This document shows positions 8,888 to 16,549 of a DNA stretch of 64,000 bases, piece by piece; position 1 is the stretch's first letter, and every line of letters starts with the position of its first letter. The translations under genes were made by a program, and so were the position numbers. Below the pieces are notes generated by a model. That model did no database searches and was not told where the DNA came from. It saw nothing but the letters and a program-made list of their open reading frames with translations. This DNA comes from Saprospiraceae bacterium (GTDB lineage Bacteria; Bacteroidota; Bacteroidia; Chitinophagales; Saprospiraceae). The stretch lies in contig JAHDBH010000004.1 of NCBI GenBank assembly GCA_020630495.1, positions 1 to 64,000 of the forward strand, written 5' to 3'.

Positions 8888-10693
8888 ATGAAGACTGCGC
8901 GTACGGGCATATATCTCTGTGCGCTGTGGCTTTGTCTCATACCCAATGTCCTCCCAGCACAAGGCCCTGTGGCCGCTCCCTCGGATACCACAAGGCGTAT
9001 TCAAGTTCTCAAAGCTGACTATACGCGTCTCACCAAGAATGGTGGTGGAGAGCAGTTTCTCCGTGGGGATGTAGTGTTTTACCATGACAGTACCTTTCTC
9101 TACTGTGATAGTGCGCTGCTGCGAGATAATCGAGTCACAGCCATGGGCGAAGTGGTAGTGCTCAGATCAGATACGCTCAAGATGTTTGGTGATTCTTTGC
9201 TCTACGATGGAACTGAGCGGATCATGACCATGTACGGAGATGTGCTCGTCCAGACAAGCTCACGCGAGCTGACCACTAGGCTACTACGATATGATTTGAC
9301 CACCGAGATAATGGTCTATGCAGGTCCATCACTCATAGCGGACGAGCGCGGCGATGTGTATAGTCAGCGGGGCATCTACAGGAGTCGTTCAGGTGTGTTT
9401 GAGGTGGCAGATAGCGTAGTGGTGCTGAGCGATAGTCTTGATCTCTACGCAGACACGTTGCTGTATCTCACACGTGAGGAGCGCGTACTATTTGAGGGTC
9501 CTACACGTATATTTCTAGAGGCTGGAGAGGTCTACTGCGAGGATGGCTACTACGATTATCCCTCAGGATATGCTTCTTTTCAGCGATCTGCGACCATGCA
9601 GGGGGATGATATGTCTGCGCAGGCAGACCGTATCGATTACGATGCCAGACGAGATAGTATCATACTCACGGGAGAGGCAGAGTACACAGGAAGTGATATG
9701 CGAGCGAGTGGACAAGAGATCAGGTACAATCGCACTTCAGGAGACGGAGTCATACTTGGAGATGGAGTAATGGATAGTGATGGTCAGTTGATGCGCGGTG
9801 ATCGTCTTGTATTTAATACCCTTGAAGAGAGTTTTCGGAGTACTGAGCGAACACGCTTTGCGAGTAAGGATTTTGATCTGGACGCAGATATCATGAATTT
9901 TCAGCAACACAGTGAAGATCCAGGATACGCCTATGGTGATGTGCAATATCGCGACACTATCAATGATCTGGCAATTGATTCAGACACGCTCCTCTTTCGC
10001 CAGCAGGATGAGTATATCCTCGCCTATGGCAACAGACCTGTGCTCAAGATCGCCCAAGAGCCTGGTGACACGCTATATATATGCGCTGATACTCTCTGGA
10101 GTCGCCTACTGGAAGATAGTTCACGCTTACTGCTCGCCTATCATGATGTGAGGATCTACAGTGATGACTTTCAGGGTCGCTGTGACTCGCTCAGTTTTTC
10201 TGACATTGACAGCATACTGAGATTCTGGAAGGCCCCTGTGCTCTGGCTTGATACCACCCAGCTGAGTGCGGATACCATGAGTCTACGCCTCCAAGACGGC
10301 GAACCAGACTACCTCTATATGAAGCGCAATGCGCTGCTCGTATCTCTTGCCGCGGACCCCTATTATCAGCAGATCAGAGGTAGGGAGATATATGGGGCTT
10401 TCGCCCAAAAGTCTCTCAGTCAGGTCCATGTCATAGGCAACGCTGAGTCCATCTACTACTTACAGAATGACGATCAAGATTACATCGGTGTCAATCGATC
10501 CATGAGCGCTGAAATTACCATGGACTTTGTTGATAATCAGCTCGATAGGATCCACTGGATTAAGCAGAATGATCTGACTTTTTCACCCATGGAAATGTAT
10601 CAGCATACGAGTGCTCGGCTAGATGGATTTCACTGGTCTTACGACCAAAGACCTGCTACTGTACTAGCTTTGCGCTATGATCTTCCTCAGTAG
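8888..10693 (+). CDS. OstA-like protein (LptA/OstA N-terminal domain)
   Basis: This 601-residue exported protein carries an OstA/LptA-like domain directly after a signal peptide (GIYLCALWLCLIPNVLPAQ). Evidence is the run of beta-jellyroll repeats typical of the fold: QFLRGDVVFYHDSTFLYCDS, VTAMGEVVVLRSDTLKMFGD and ITMYGDVLV-like turns repeating about every 30 residues through most of the chain. LptA-type proteins bridge lipopolysaccharide across the periplasm; the long Bacteroidota OstA-like proteins are thought to have a related envelope role, but this is not shown. The frame runs back to a GTG at 8858; ATG 8888 begins the signal peptide. It overlaps the next gene by 17 nt, implying translational coupling. 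Confidence 0.85.
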   Translation: MKTARTGIYLCALWLCLIPNVLPAQGPVAAPSDTTRRIQVLKADYTRLTKNGGGEQFLRGDVVFYHDSTFLYCDSALLRDNRVTAMGEVVVLRSDTLKMFGDSLLYDGTERIMTMYGDVLVQTSSRELTTRLLRYDLTTEIMVYAGPSLIADERGDVYSQRGIYRSRSGVFEVADSVVVLSDSLDLYADTLLYLTREERVLFEGPTRIFLEAGEVYCEDGYYDYPSGYASFQRSATMQGDDMSAQADRIDYDARRDSIILTGEAEYTGSDMRASGQEIRYNRTSGDGVILGDGVMDSDGQLMRGDRLVFNTLEESFRSTERTRFASKDFDLDADIMNFQQHSEDPGYAYGDVQYRDTINDLAIDSDTLLFRQQDEYILAYGNRPVLKIAQEPGDTLYICADTLWSRLLEDSSRLLLAYHDVRIYSDDFQGRCDSLSFSDIDSILRFWKAPVLWLDTTQLSADTMSLRLQDGEPDYLYMKRNALLVSLAADPYYQQIRGREIYGAFAQKSLSQVHVIGNAESIYYLQNDDQDYIGVNRSMSAEITMDFVDNQLDRIHWIKQNDLTFSPMEMYQHTSARLDGFHWSYDQRPATVLALRYDLPQ

Positions 10694-11444
10694 ATGTAAA
10701 GCTCTCATACGGGTCATTCTGATGCTATGTATCCTGCATGGCCAATGCTTTGCTGCAGAGACTGAGCAGAGCCGTCAAGAGATATGGACTGCCTTAGAAA
10801 GTGAAGACTATCAAGAGGCCTACTCCCTCATGCTCCAGCTAGATAGCTCTGGCTACAGATCAGCTGATCTGTACTATGATATGGGTATTGCCGCAAGTCA
10901 CCTAGACAGATGTGCCGAGAGTATCCTTTATCTAGAGAAGGCTATCAAGTGGGGACGCTCCAGGGCGCGGCTCTCAAGAGAAATCCAGCGCTGCCAAGAA
11001 AAACTCGATCATCAGTGGACAGAGACGCGCCCGCATTTGCTCGTAAGAGCCTGTACGAGCCTACGAGATCTGATGAGCTCCACCTACTGGGCTTTACTAG
11101 TGATTCTATTTTCTTTAGCTCTGGGACTGTGGTATCTACGGCATATCGCACGAGCCCACACACCTCTGATGAGGCTTCTCCGAGCTGCAGCCATCACGGG
11201 TATGGTACTATCTCTGCTCTTTGCTGTACTCCGGCGAGTGTACGAAATACCAGGACCTGAAGCACTGGTCATGAGTGCAGATGCAGGTCTCTATCTCAGC
11301 CCAGCGCTCAATGCCGAGAGGCTTAGAGAAGTGCCAGCGGGCACGAGGGTGGAGCAGATAGATCAGATAGCTGGCTGGGCACTCGTGATCCTTCCCAATC
11401 TCGAGGAAGGATGGATCCCTGAGTCCGAGCTAGAGTTCTACTGA
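10677..11444 (+). CDS. BatE-like TPR / SH3 membrane protein
   Basis: This 255-residue protein combines an N-terminal signal or membrane segment, a TPR-like stretch (WTALESEDYQEAYSLML then YYDMGIAASHLDRCAESILY, residues about 35-85), two central membrane helices (STYWALLVILFSLALGLWYL and AAITGMVLSLLFAVL), and a C-terminal bacterial SH3-like domain (VPAGTRVEQIDQIAGWALV, ending EGWIPESELEFY). This order matches BatE of the Bacteroidota aerotolerance cluster, though the other Bat genes (BatA-D, MoxR) are not here, so the label is by architecture only. The start overlaps the OstA-like gene by 17 nt. Confidence 0.75.
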   Translation: MIFLSRCKALIRVILMLCILHGQCFAAETEQSRQEIWTALESEDYQEAYSLMLQLDSSGYRSADLYYDMGIAASHLDRCAESILYLEKAIKWGRSRARLSREIQRCQEKLDHQWTETRPHLLVRACTSLRDLMSSTYWALLVILFSLALGLWYLRHIARAHTPLMRLLRAAAITGMVLSLLFAVLRRVYEIPGPEALVMSADAGLYLSPALNAERLREVPAGTRVEQIDQIAGWALVILPNLEEGWIPESELEFY

Positions 11445-11463
11445 GGGCGCGCTCGCTCCTATC

Positions 11464-11471
11464 TATATTTG
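11464..11471 (+). promoter_or_regulatory. Putative -7 promoter box directly before the symporter start
   Basis: TATATTTG fits the Bacteroidota -7 consensus TAnnTTTG and lies four bases before ATG 11476. If it is a real box, transcription would start at or next to the start codon (leaderless). No TTTG -33 box is visible at the usual spacing, so this is a weak call. Confidence 0.3.
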
Positions 11472-11475
11472 TCGT

Positions 11476-13242
11476 ATGAGCTTAGAGTGGATTGACTGGT
11501 TTTGTATTGGCGCATTTTTTCTGATCAGTCTGCTGATCGGGCTGTGGTCTATGCGCAAAGCTGGTAAGGACGCTGGCGAATTTTTCCTCTCTGGTCGATC
11601 CATGCCCTGGTGGCTCTTAGGTGTATCGATGGTTGCTACGACATTTTCAGCTGATACGCCCAATCTCGTCACAGACATCGTGCGTCGTGACGGTGTCGCA
11701 GGCAATTGGACCTGGTGGGCTTACCTGCTTACGGGTATGCTCACGGTCTTCGTCTATGCTCGCCTATGGCGTAGGTCTGGAGTCTTTACAGATCTAGAAT
11801 TTTATGAGTTGCGATATAGCGGCAGCATTGCCGCTTTTCTGAGAGGTTTTCGCGCGATTTACCTTGGCGTGATATTTAATGTGCTGGTGATGGCCGCCGT
11901 GTGTCTCGCAGGTATCAAGATTGGGGCTGTACTCCTGGACCTGCAGGCCTGGCAGACACTACTGCTTACAGGACTGGTCACACTGGCATATAGCGTGCTA
12001 GGAGGCCTGCGCGGAATCTTGATGACGGACTTTTTTCAGTTTACCATAGCCATGGTCGGTACCATCTGGGCTGCCTGTTTCATCGTGAATATGCCAGATA
12101 TAGGTGGACTGAGTACCCTCGTCAGCCATGACGCGGTGCAGGATTACCTACAGATCATTCCAGATGGCTCTCAGGGCAGCGATCAACTCTGGACTCTCCT
12201 CCTCATCCCGCTAGCCGTGCAGTGGTGGGCGAGTTATTATCCTGGCGCTGAGCCAGGAGGTGGAGGGTATATCGCACAGCGAATGCTGGCGGCTAAGGAT
12301 GAGAAAAATGCTGTGCTGGCCACGTTGTTCTTTAACATTGCGCACTACGCTCTCAGGCCGTGGCCGTGGATACTCATAGCACTGGCATCACTCATCATGT
12401 ATCCAGATATACCATCCCTCATAGCAGAATTCCCGTGGATAGATGCTGAAGTGATCGATCATGATCTCGCATATCCAGCGATGCTGAGTCACTTGCCCTC
12501 GGGCCTGCTTGGTATCGTGATTGCCTCCCTCATAGCAGCACTCATGTCTACTATCTCCACACATCTCAATTGGGGTGCGAGCTACATCGTCCATGACGTG
12601 TACAAGCGTTTTCTAGATCCAGAAGCTTCACAGCGAGATCTAGTCAATCTGGGTAGGATATGCACCCTAGTACTCATGATCCTTGCATCTGTCACTGCAC
12701 TTTATCTCCAGAGCGCTAAGCAGGCATTTGATATTATCGTACTCATGGGAGCCGGTACGGGATTGCTGTTCATACTGCGATGGTTCTGGTGGCGGATCAA
12801 TGCCTACAGTGAGCTGAGCGCGATGATAGCCTCCTTTGTCATCGCGCTCATCCTCAAGGCTCTGGACGAGTCTTTGCTATCCACTGGCCAGGAGCTTATG
12901 CTGAGTGTAGGAATGACCACGGCCATATGGCTATCTGTGACTTTCCTGACTAGACCTACAGAGCGGACCGTGCTTGAGAAATTTGTAATAGCGATACGAC
13001 CTTCGGGAGGTGGATGGAATGCCATCAAACGGGGCATGACTGAGGTGTCAGCACATGCCTCAGATCACAGGCTTTCGCAGCAGCTATTTATGGTCTTTGC
13101 TAGTACTGTGATGGTCTATGGTATCCTGATCGGTACTGGATACGCTCTCTATGGGAGATACATGGGAATGGCCACCTGCTATGGTGTAGCAGCTCTGGCG
13201 ACTGTGAGTCTGATATCTCAGCGCGCTAGACACTTTAAATGA
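11476..13242 (+). CDS. Sodium:solute symporter family transporter
   Basis: This 588-residue integral membrane protein is a sodium:solute symporter (SSS family, LeuT-like fold) with about 13 membrane helices. Family signatures include IGLWSMRKAGKDAGEFFLSG after the first helix, STFSADTPNLVTDIVRR-like sequence in the unwound TM region, and the conserved LYSVLGGLRGILMTDFFQF-like stretch (seen as AYSVLGGLRGILMTDFFQFT). Another conserved point is IASLIAALMSTISTHLNWGA near residue 355. It would couple sodium entry to uptake of an unknown solute (sugar, amino acid or organic acid). Transcribed alone or with the BatE-like gene 31 nt upstream. Confidence 0.9.
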   Translation: MSLEWIDWFCIGAFFLISLLIGLWSMRKAGKDAGEFFLSGRSMPWWLLGVSMVATTFSADTPNLVTDIVRRDGVAGNWTWWAYLLTGMLTVFVYARLWRRSGVFTDLEFYELRYSGSIAAFLRGFRAIYLGVIFNVLVMAAVCLAGIKIGAVLLDLQAWQTLLLTGLVTLAYSVLGGLRGILMTDFFQFTIAMVGTIWAACFIVNMPDIGGLSTLVSHDAVQDYLQIIPDGSQGSDQLWTLLLIPLAVQWWASYYPGAEPGGGGYIAQRMLAAKDEKNAVLATLFFNIAHYALRPWPWILIALASLIMYPDIPSLIAEFPWIDAEVIDHDLAYPAMLSHLPSGLLGIVIASLIAALMSTISTHLNWGASYIVHDVYKRFLDPEASQRDLVNLGRICTLVLMILASVTALYLQSAKQAFDIIVLMGAGTGLLFILRWFWWRINAYSELSAMIASFVIALILKALDESLLSTGQELMLSVGMTTAIWLSVTFLTRPTERTVLEKFVIAIRPSGGGWNAIKRGMTEVSAHASDHRLSQQLFMVFASTVMVYGILIGTGYALYGRYMGMATCYGVAALATVSLISQRARHFK

Positions 13243-13358
13243 TGCAGATCTACCGCTCTGAGCTGCCAGATAGCGCATGGACATATCTCACTGTACCTAT
13301 CGCTCATCAGCGAACTCCATAGCAGTTGATAAAGTAGAGAAAATAAATCTATCAACGT

Positions 13359-13634
13359 ATGCCTTGTCTTATCGGAATTATCGGGTTCTTTTTTCCCCGT
13401 GTGGTGATCGTGTTACTCTATCTCTTGACTGGCTGGTGGCAAGGAGTCTTTGATGGCATACTGGTACCTATACTCGGATTTCTCTTTATGCCCATCACGC
13501 TGCTCGCATATGGCATATGCTATCACTATACAGATATGTGGTCAGTGAGCTCGGTGGTCATCATGATCATCGCAGTGATATCAGATCTAGGACTGTGGGG
13601 AAATAGTGCTAAAGCAAGGCGAAGACGCGGATAG
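13359..13634 (+). CDS. Small hydrophobic membrane protein
   Basis: This 91-residue protein consists of three hydrophobic segments: CLIGIIGFFFPRVVIVLLYL, GILVPILGFLFMPITLLAYG and SSVVIMIIAVISDLGLWG, ending in a basic tail (KARRRRG). Similar short proteins with an FPR..LLY..TGWW and VLGFLFMP..L.Y pattern occur in several phyla without an assigned role. The ATG at 13359 has no alternative downstream start that keeps the first helix. It is 116 nt after the symporter gene. Confidence 0.75.
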   Translation: MPCLIGIIGFFFPRVVIVLLYLLTGWWQGVFDGILVPILGFLFMPITLLAYGICYHYTDMWSVSSVVIMIIAVISDLGLWGNSAKARRRRG

Positions 13635-13814
13635 TCCTCAAGTGGAGGAGTAGATATCATCGCAGCGCGAGCAACTAGCAAGTGTGTGTTGCACTCATGG
13701 CGCGGAAGCGTGTCCCTGGGAGTCTTCTGATCTACTGGTGATAGGAGGTGTAGGGTACCTTGCCACTTATAGATGAGTATCCCGTAGAGACACCATACCA
13801 GAGGGTCATATCAG

Positions 13815-14181
13815 TGGAGCTGCTGGGAATCGAACCCAGGTCCAGACAAAGTACAAAAAAGCTTTCTACATGCTTAGTGACTGATCTAGTTTTCGGCCTG
13901 CAGCAAGTCCAATCACGACTTCACTACAGGATTATTCTCTTAAATTTCGAAGTACGTCGAGACCTATATACTTCTAGTCCGAGTGGTTGTTATATGCGCT
14001 ACTCTGTGTATCAGACGTCAAGTGCAGGGCATAAAGGTGCAGTAATCAATTCTGATTATGCAGCCATTGCATAGCTGTTGTTGCCATGTAAGGTTTGATT
14101 GTCATTTTTTGACGGAGTGAACGATCCTGCTCCGGCATGCTTACTGATCCGCTACATTTCCTGTCAATACCGGTCAGCCCC
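13815..14181 (-). ncRNA. ssrA: tmRNA (ssrA)
   Basis: Transfer-messenger RNA rescues stalled ribosomes and tags the unfinished peptide for degradation. Read on the minus strand, the 5' end is GGGGCTGACCGGTATTGACA (from 14181) and the 3' end is GGTTCGATTCCCAGCAGCTC plus CA, giving a T-arm and a seven-pair acceptor stem (GGGGCTG with CAGCTCC, one G-U). The tag reading frame lies at 14085-14056 and encodes G-N-N-S-Y-A-M-A-A then TAA, so with the alanine from charging the tag would be AGNNSYAMAA, ending in the usual small hydrophobic pair. The CCA end is not encoded (CTG follows the discriminator A), so it would be added by nucleotidyltransferase. No intron or permutation is seen. Confidence 0.96.
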
Positions 14182-14308
14182 ATAGTGTCAATAGTCGTTC
14201 CTAGCTGGAACTCTCATCAGCGCTGGCGTCCAGCGAGATGGATAGATAAAACTCAGACTGGCTGGTAAAGGTTCCTGCCAGTGCATAACTCAGCTATTTA
14301 TAAAAGAA

Positions 14309-14337
14309 AAGCCCAAGCAGAAAATCTGCTTGGGCTT
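14309..14337 (-). terminator. Intrinsic terminator of the RRM gene
   Basis: A 12-bp perfect stem (AAGCCCAAGCAG and its complement) closes a five-base loop and, on the minus strand, is followed by TTTTCTTTTA. It lies 27 nt downstream of the RRM protein stop codon. Confidence 0.85.
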
Positions 14338-14363
14338 ACGTTTTATTTGTCTTCTACTGTAGC

Positions 14364-14630
14364 CTAGTAGCGACGGTCCTGACGCGGCTCGCGAGGACGT
14401 GCCTCTTTGACCACGATGTCACGGCCGTCTAGCTGACTGCCGTCAAGATCTTCGATAGCCTTACGAGCTTCGTCGTCATTAGGCATTTCTACAAAGCCGA
14501 AGCCCTTAGAACGTCTTTCGATCTTGTCATAAATAATCTTAACAGAGTCTACTTCTCCGTAAGCTGAGAATGTGTTTTCTAGGGTGTCCTCATTGGTATC
14601 CCAAGAAAGTTTTGCAACAAAAATGTTCAT
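14364..14630 (-). CDS. RRM RNA-binding protein (cold-shock type)
   Basis: This 88-residue protein is a single RNA recognition motif: RNP2 is NIFVAKL at residues 2-8 and RNP1 is KGFGFVEM near residue 43, with the beta-alpha-beta-beta-alpha-beta spacing intact, ending in an arginine-rich tail (ARPREPRQDRRY). Such single-RRM proteins in Bacteroidota and Cyanobacteria are often induced by cold and bind single-stranded RNA. The gene is monocistronic: a strong terminator follows, and a TACCTTTG promoter-like box lies about 90 nt upstream, giving a long 5' leader as expected for cold-shock mRNAs. The same box precedes the DEAD-box helicase gene at 25 kb, which suggests, but does not prove, shared regulation. 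Confidence 0.92.
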   Translation of the reverse strand: MNIFVAKLSWDTNEDTLENTFSAYGEVDSVKIIYDKIERRSKGFGFVEMPNDDEARKAIEDLDGSQLDGRDIVVKEARPREPRQDRRY

Positions 14631-14718
14631 TGATAAAAATTGAAAAAAGAAAAAATACTATCTACCCACATATGACAGGATCCGACCATTGTCCGATCTC
14701 ATATCGCAGAGAGACATA

Positions 14719-14726
14719 CAAAGGTA
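14719..14726 (-). promoter_or_regulatory. Putative -7 box for the RRM gene
   Basis: On the minus strand TACCTTTG fits TAnnTTTG. A start a few bases downstream would give a leader of about 80 nt before ATG 14630. A TTTG occurs only 13 bases upstream rather than the usual 19-21, so the -33 element is uncertain. Confidence 0.4.
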
Positions 14727-14781
14727 AGCTTTGTCTAGTCAAAAGGCCCTGAGGCTGATTATAGTTCCGCCAATATGCGGT

Positions 14782-15183
14782 TTACTTATATATCTTCCAG
14801 TGATCTGGAAGTGCCGCTTTCTGCCTTGCTTCAAAGTCATAGGCCACAGTCATCTGTCTGCCTATGGCCACTAGTTCCATATTCTCCTTGGAGTAGATCT
14901 TGGTCTCGGTTACCATGCGATCACTCAGAAACTCTGTGATGCGTATACCTACCATGACTGTATCGGGATAGATGACTGGAGAGATGTACTTACACTCTTG
15001 CCAGGCTAGTATAGGTCCTACAGAATCTTTCTGTAGACTATGGCCATTGATCTTGCGGAAGAGCTCTACGCGAGCACACTCGATCCATCGCAGATAGACC
15101 ACATTATTCACATGCTGCGCGGCATCCATGTCTCCCCACTGCACGGGGATTTCTACAATCGTACTGTACTTACCTATATCCAT
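14782..15183 (-). CDS. 4HBT-type hotdog acyl-CoA thioesterase
   Basis: This 133-residue protein is a hotdog-fold thioesterase of the 4-hydroxybenzoyl-CoA thioesterase/YbgC type. The active-site helix start VQWGDMDAAQHVNNVVYLRW (residues about 14-33) contains the catalytic Asp-x-x-x-H-V-N-N pattern, and the length is normal. It would hydrolyse an acyl-CoA in the cytoplasm; the chain preference cannot be read. A possible promoter (TAACTTTA, one base off consensus) lies a few bases before the start, so it may be transcribed separately from the dehydrogenase-like gene 46 nt upstream. Confidence 0.9.
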   Translation of the reverse strand: MDIGKYSTIVEIPVQWGDMDAAQHVNNVVYLRWIECARVELFRKINGHSLQKDSVGPILAWQECKYISPVIYPDTVMVGIRITEFLSDRMVTETKIYSKENMELVAIGRQMTVAYDFEARQKAALPDHWKIYK

Positions 15184-15229
15184 AGTAGGTAAATGTAAAG
15201 TTATCTAGTCACACCGCGTCGCCGTCAAG

Positions 15230-16369
15230 CTATACTAGATCCAGGTCGCCATAGATGTCGCTGACAATAGGATGACTGAGAAATGCTCTGGAGTCTAGCT
15301 GACTCTGCGTCACCAGACCCTTCATATTGCCTTCTAGCACTAGAGCCGCACAGGCAATCAGAGGTGCAGCCGTAGTAGTCTGGATAGCCCGCAGTACGTG
15401 GTCGCCAATGCGCTTGGGCATGACAGTAATGGTCTCATTGATACCCTGGAGTCGGCCCTGAGCGTCCTTTCCTTCGAGTTCGCCGTAGACTATGACCACA
15501 TCATTTTCTACTGTGGGAATGTTAGCTAGCATATCGTCCTCGAGTTGATCTATATCCTCTTGACTCGACCCAGCTATACGATTCTTGACCCAGTCATAGT
15601 GACCAGGATAGCGTATGGTCTTGTAATTGATATTGTTCACATCATCAGCTAGGGCCTCTGGGAGATCAGCGATGCCGCCAGAGGTGTAATCAGCCTCATA
15701 GGCTGTGCCATTGAGTATGAGATCTTCTCGCTCGCTGAGTGATGGGATTCGCTCTACTTTACCGTCGGCGAGGATGACACTTTGCTTTACATACTCAGTA
15801 GCCACACCTATCGGCGACCAAGTGAAGGAGTAGTAGTGCGGACTACGGGCATTCTGGCTGAGAGCGCCCACACGCAGACGTAGATGGTCGATCTTGCCGT
15901 CGCCATGTCGAGCTCTGAATTGCTTTACGAGTTGCATCCCCAGTACATCAATATAGCCAGGTGCTAGACCGGTCTGTAGGATAAATGCGGTCTCAGCTCC
16001 CTCAGCCATCTTCATGATCTGTTCCGTCTCGGCTACGTATTCTGTCAGATTAGCGTAGTGCATGCTGTGATCAAGGCAGTACTGCGCCATAGTAGGAGCC
16101 AGTGCCCCAGGCAAGCAATCCAGCAGTACATCACAATGGTCTAGCAAGGCTCCATCTATCTTTTCGTCTGCCGCGCGGGGCATCTCATAAGCTTCTAGAT
16201 CTCTATGAGCTACTGTGCCGGACTGCACCCATGCAATGGCGTCTGCCAGCGCCTGGGGATCAGCATCACCGAGCGTGACCTTGGCTTGTAGATGAGGTGA
16301 TTCTAAGATCATGAGGGCAGCAGCTCGACCGATACCACCGGCTCCAGCGATGAAAATATGATGACTCAT
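15230..16369 (-). CDS. Saccharopine dehydrogenase family oxidoreductase
   Basis: This 379-residue protein starts with a Rossmann nucleotide-binding motif (HIFIAGAGGIGRAAALMIL) and continues with the saccharopine-dehydrogenase-like layout: DALLDHCDVLLDCLPG-type second half of the NAD(P) domain, an EVA..E..ILQTGLAPGYIDVLG stretch, and a C-terminal catalytic-like domain with YTSGGIADLPE. The lysine-pathway partner LysN or aminoadipate genes are absent, so the substrate is not known; many Bacteroidota members may act on carboxynorspermidine or other imino acids. The open frame extends to 16474, but ATG 16369 begins right at the Rossmann strand. Confidence 0.82.
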   Translation of the reverse strand: MSHHIFIAGAGGIGRAAALMILESPHLQAKVTLGDADPQALADAIAWVQSGTVAHRDLEAYEMPRAADEKIDGALLDHCDVLLDCLPGALAPTMAQYCLDHSMHYANLTEYVAETEQIMKMAEGAETAFILQTGLAPGYIDVLGMQLVKQFRARHGDGKIDHLRLRVGALSQNARSPHYYSFTWSPIGVATEYVKQSVILADGKVERIPSLSEREDLILNGTAYEADYTSGGIADLPEALADDVNNINYKTIRYPGHYDWVKNRIAGSSQEDIDQLEDDMLANIPTVENDVVIVYGELEGKDAQGRLQGINETITVMPKRIGDHVLRAIQTTTAAPLIACAALVLEGNMKGLVTQSQLDSRAFLSHPIVSDIYGDLDLV

Positions 16370-16501
16370 AGGCTCGTATATATCTGACAATTTATGATAA
16401 GAGGCTGCGAAGTTACTTTCTGCCGTGCCAGCGCTACATAGCGGATGTGGCTTTCGCCAAAAAAACTTACACATTAAATATATTTTTAATATGTAACACT
16501 C

Positions 16502-16509
16502 TATATTTG
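16502..16509 (+). promoter_or_regulatory. Putative -7 promoter box for ftsK
   Basis: TATATTTG (TAnnTTTG) lies in an AT-rich stretch 40 bases before the ftsK ATG. The upstream region is T-rich but lacks an exact TTTG at the normal distance. Confidence 0.4.
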
Positions 16510-16549
16510 TGGAGTTAACTCGATTTGCACTGACTAAGGCAACTCAATT

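Noticed and set aside
13760-14074. A 104-residue plus-strand open frame
   Set aside because: It lies on the antisense strand of the tmRNA; the RNA structure and tag explain the sequence.
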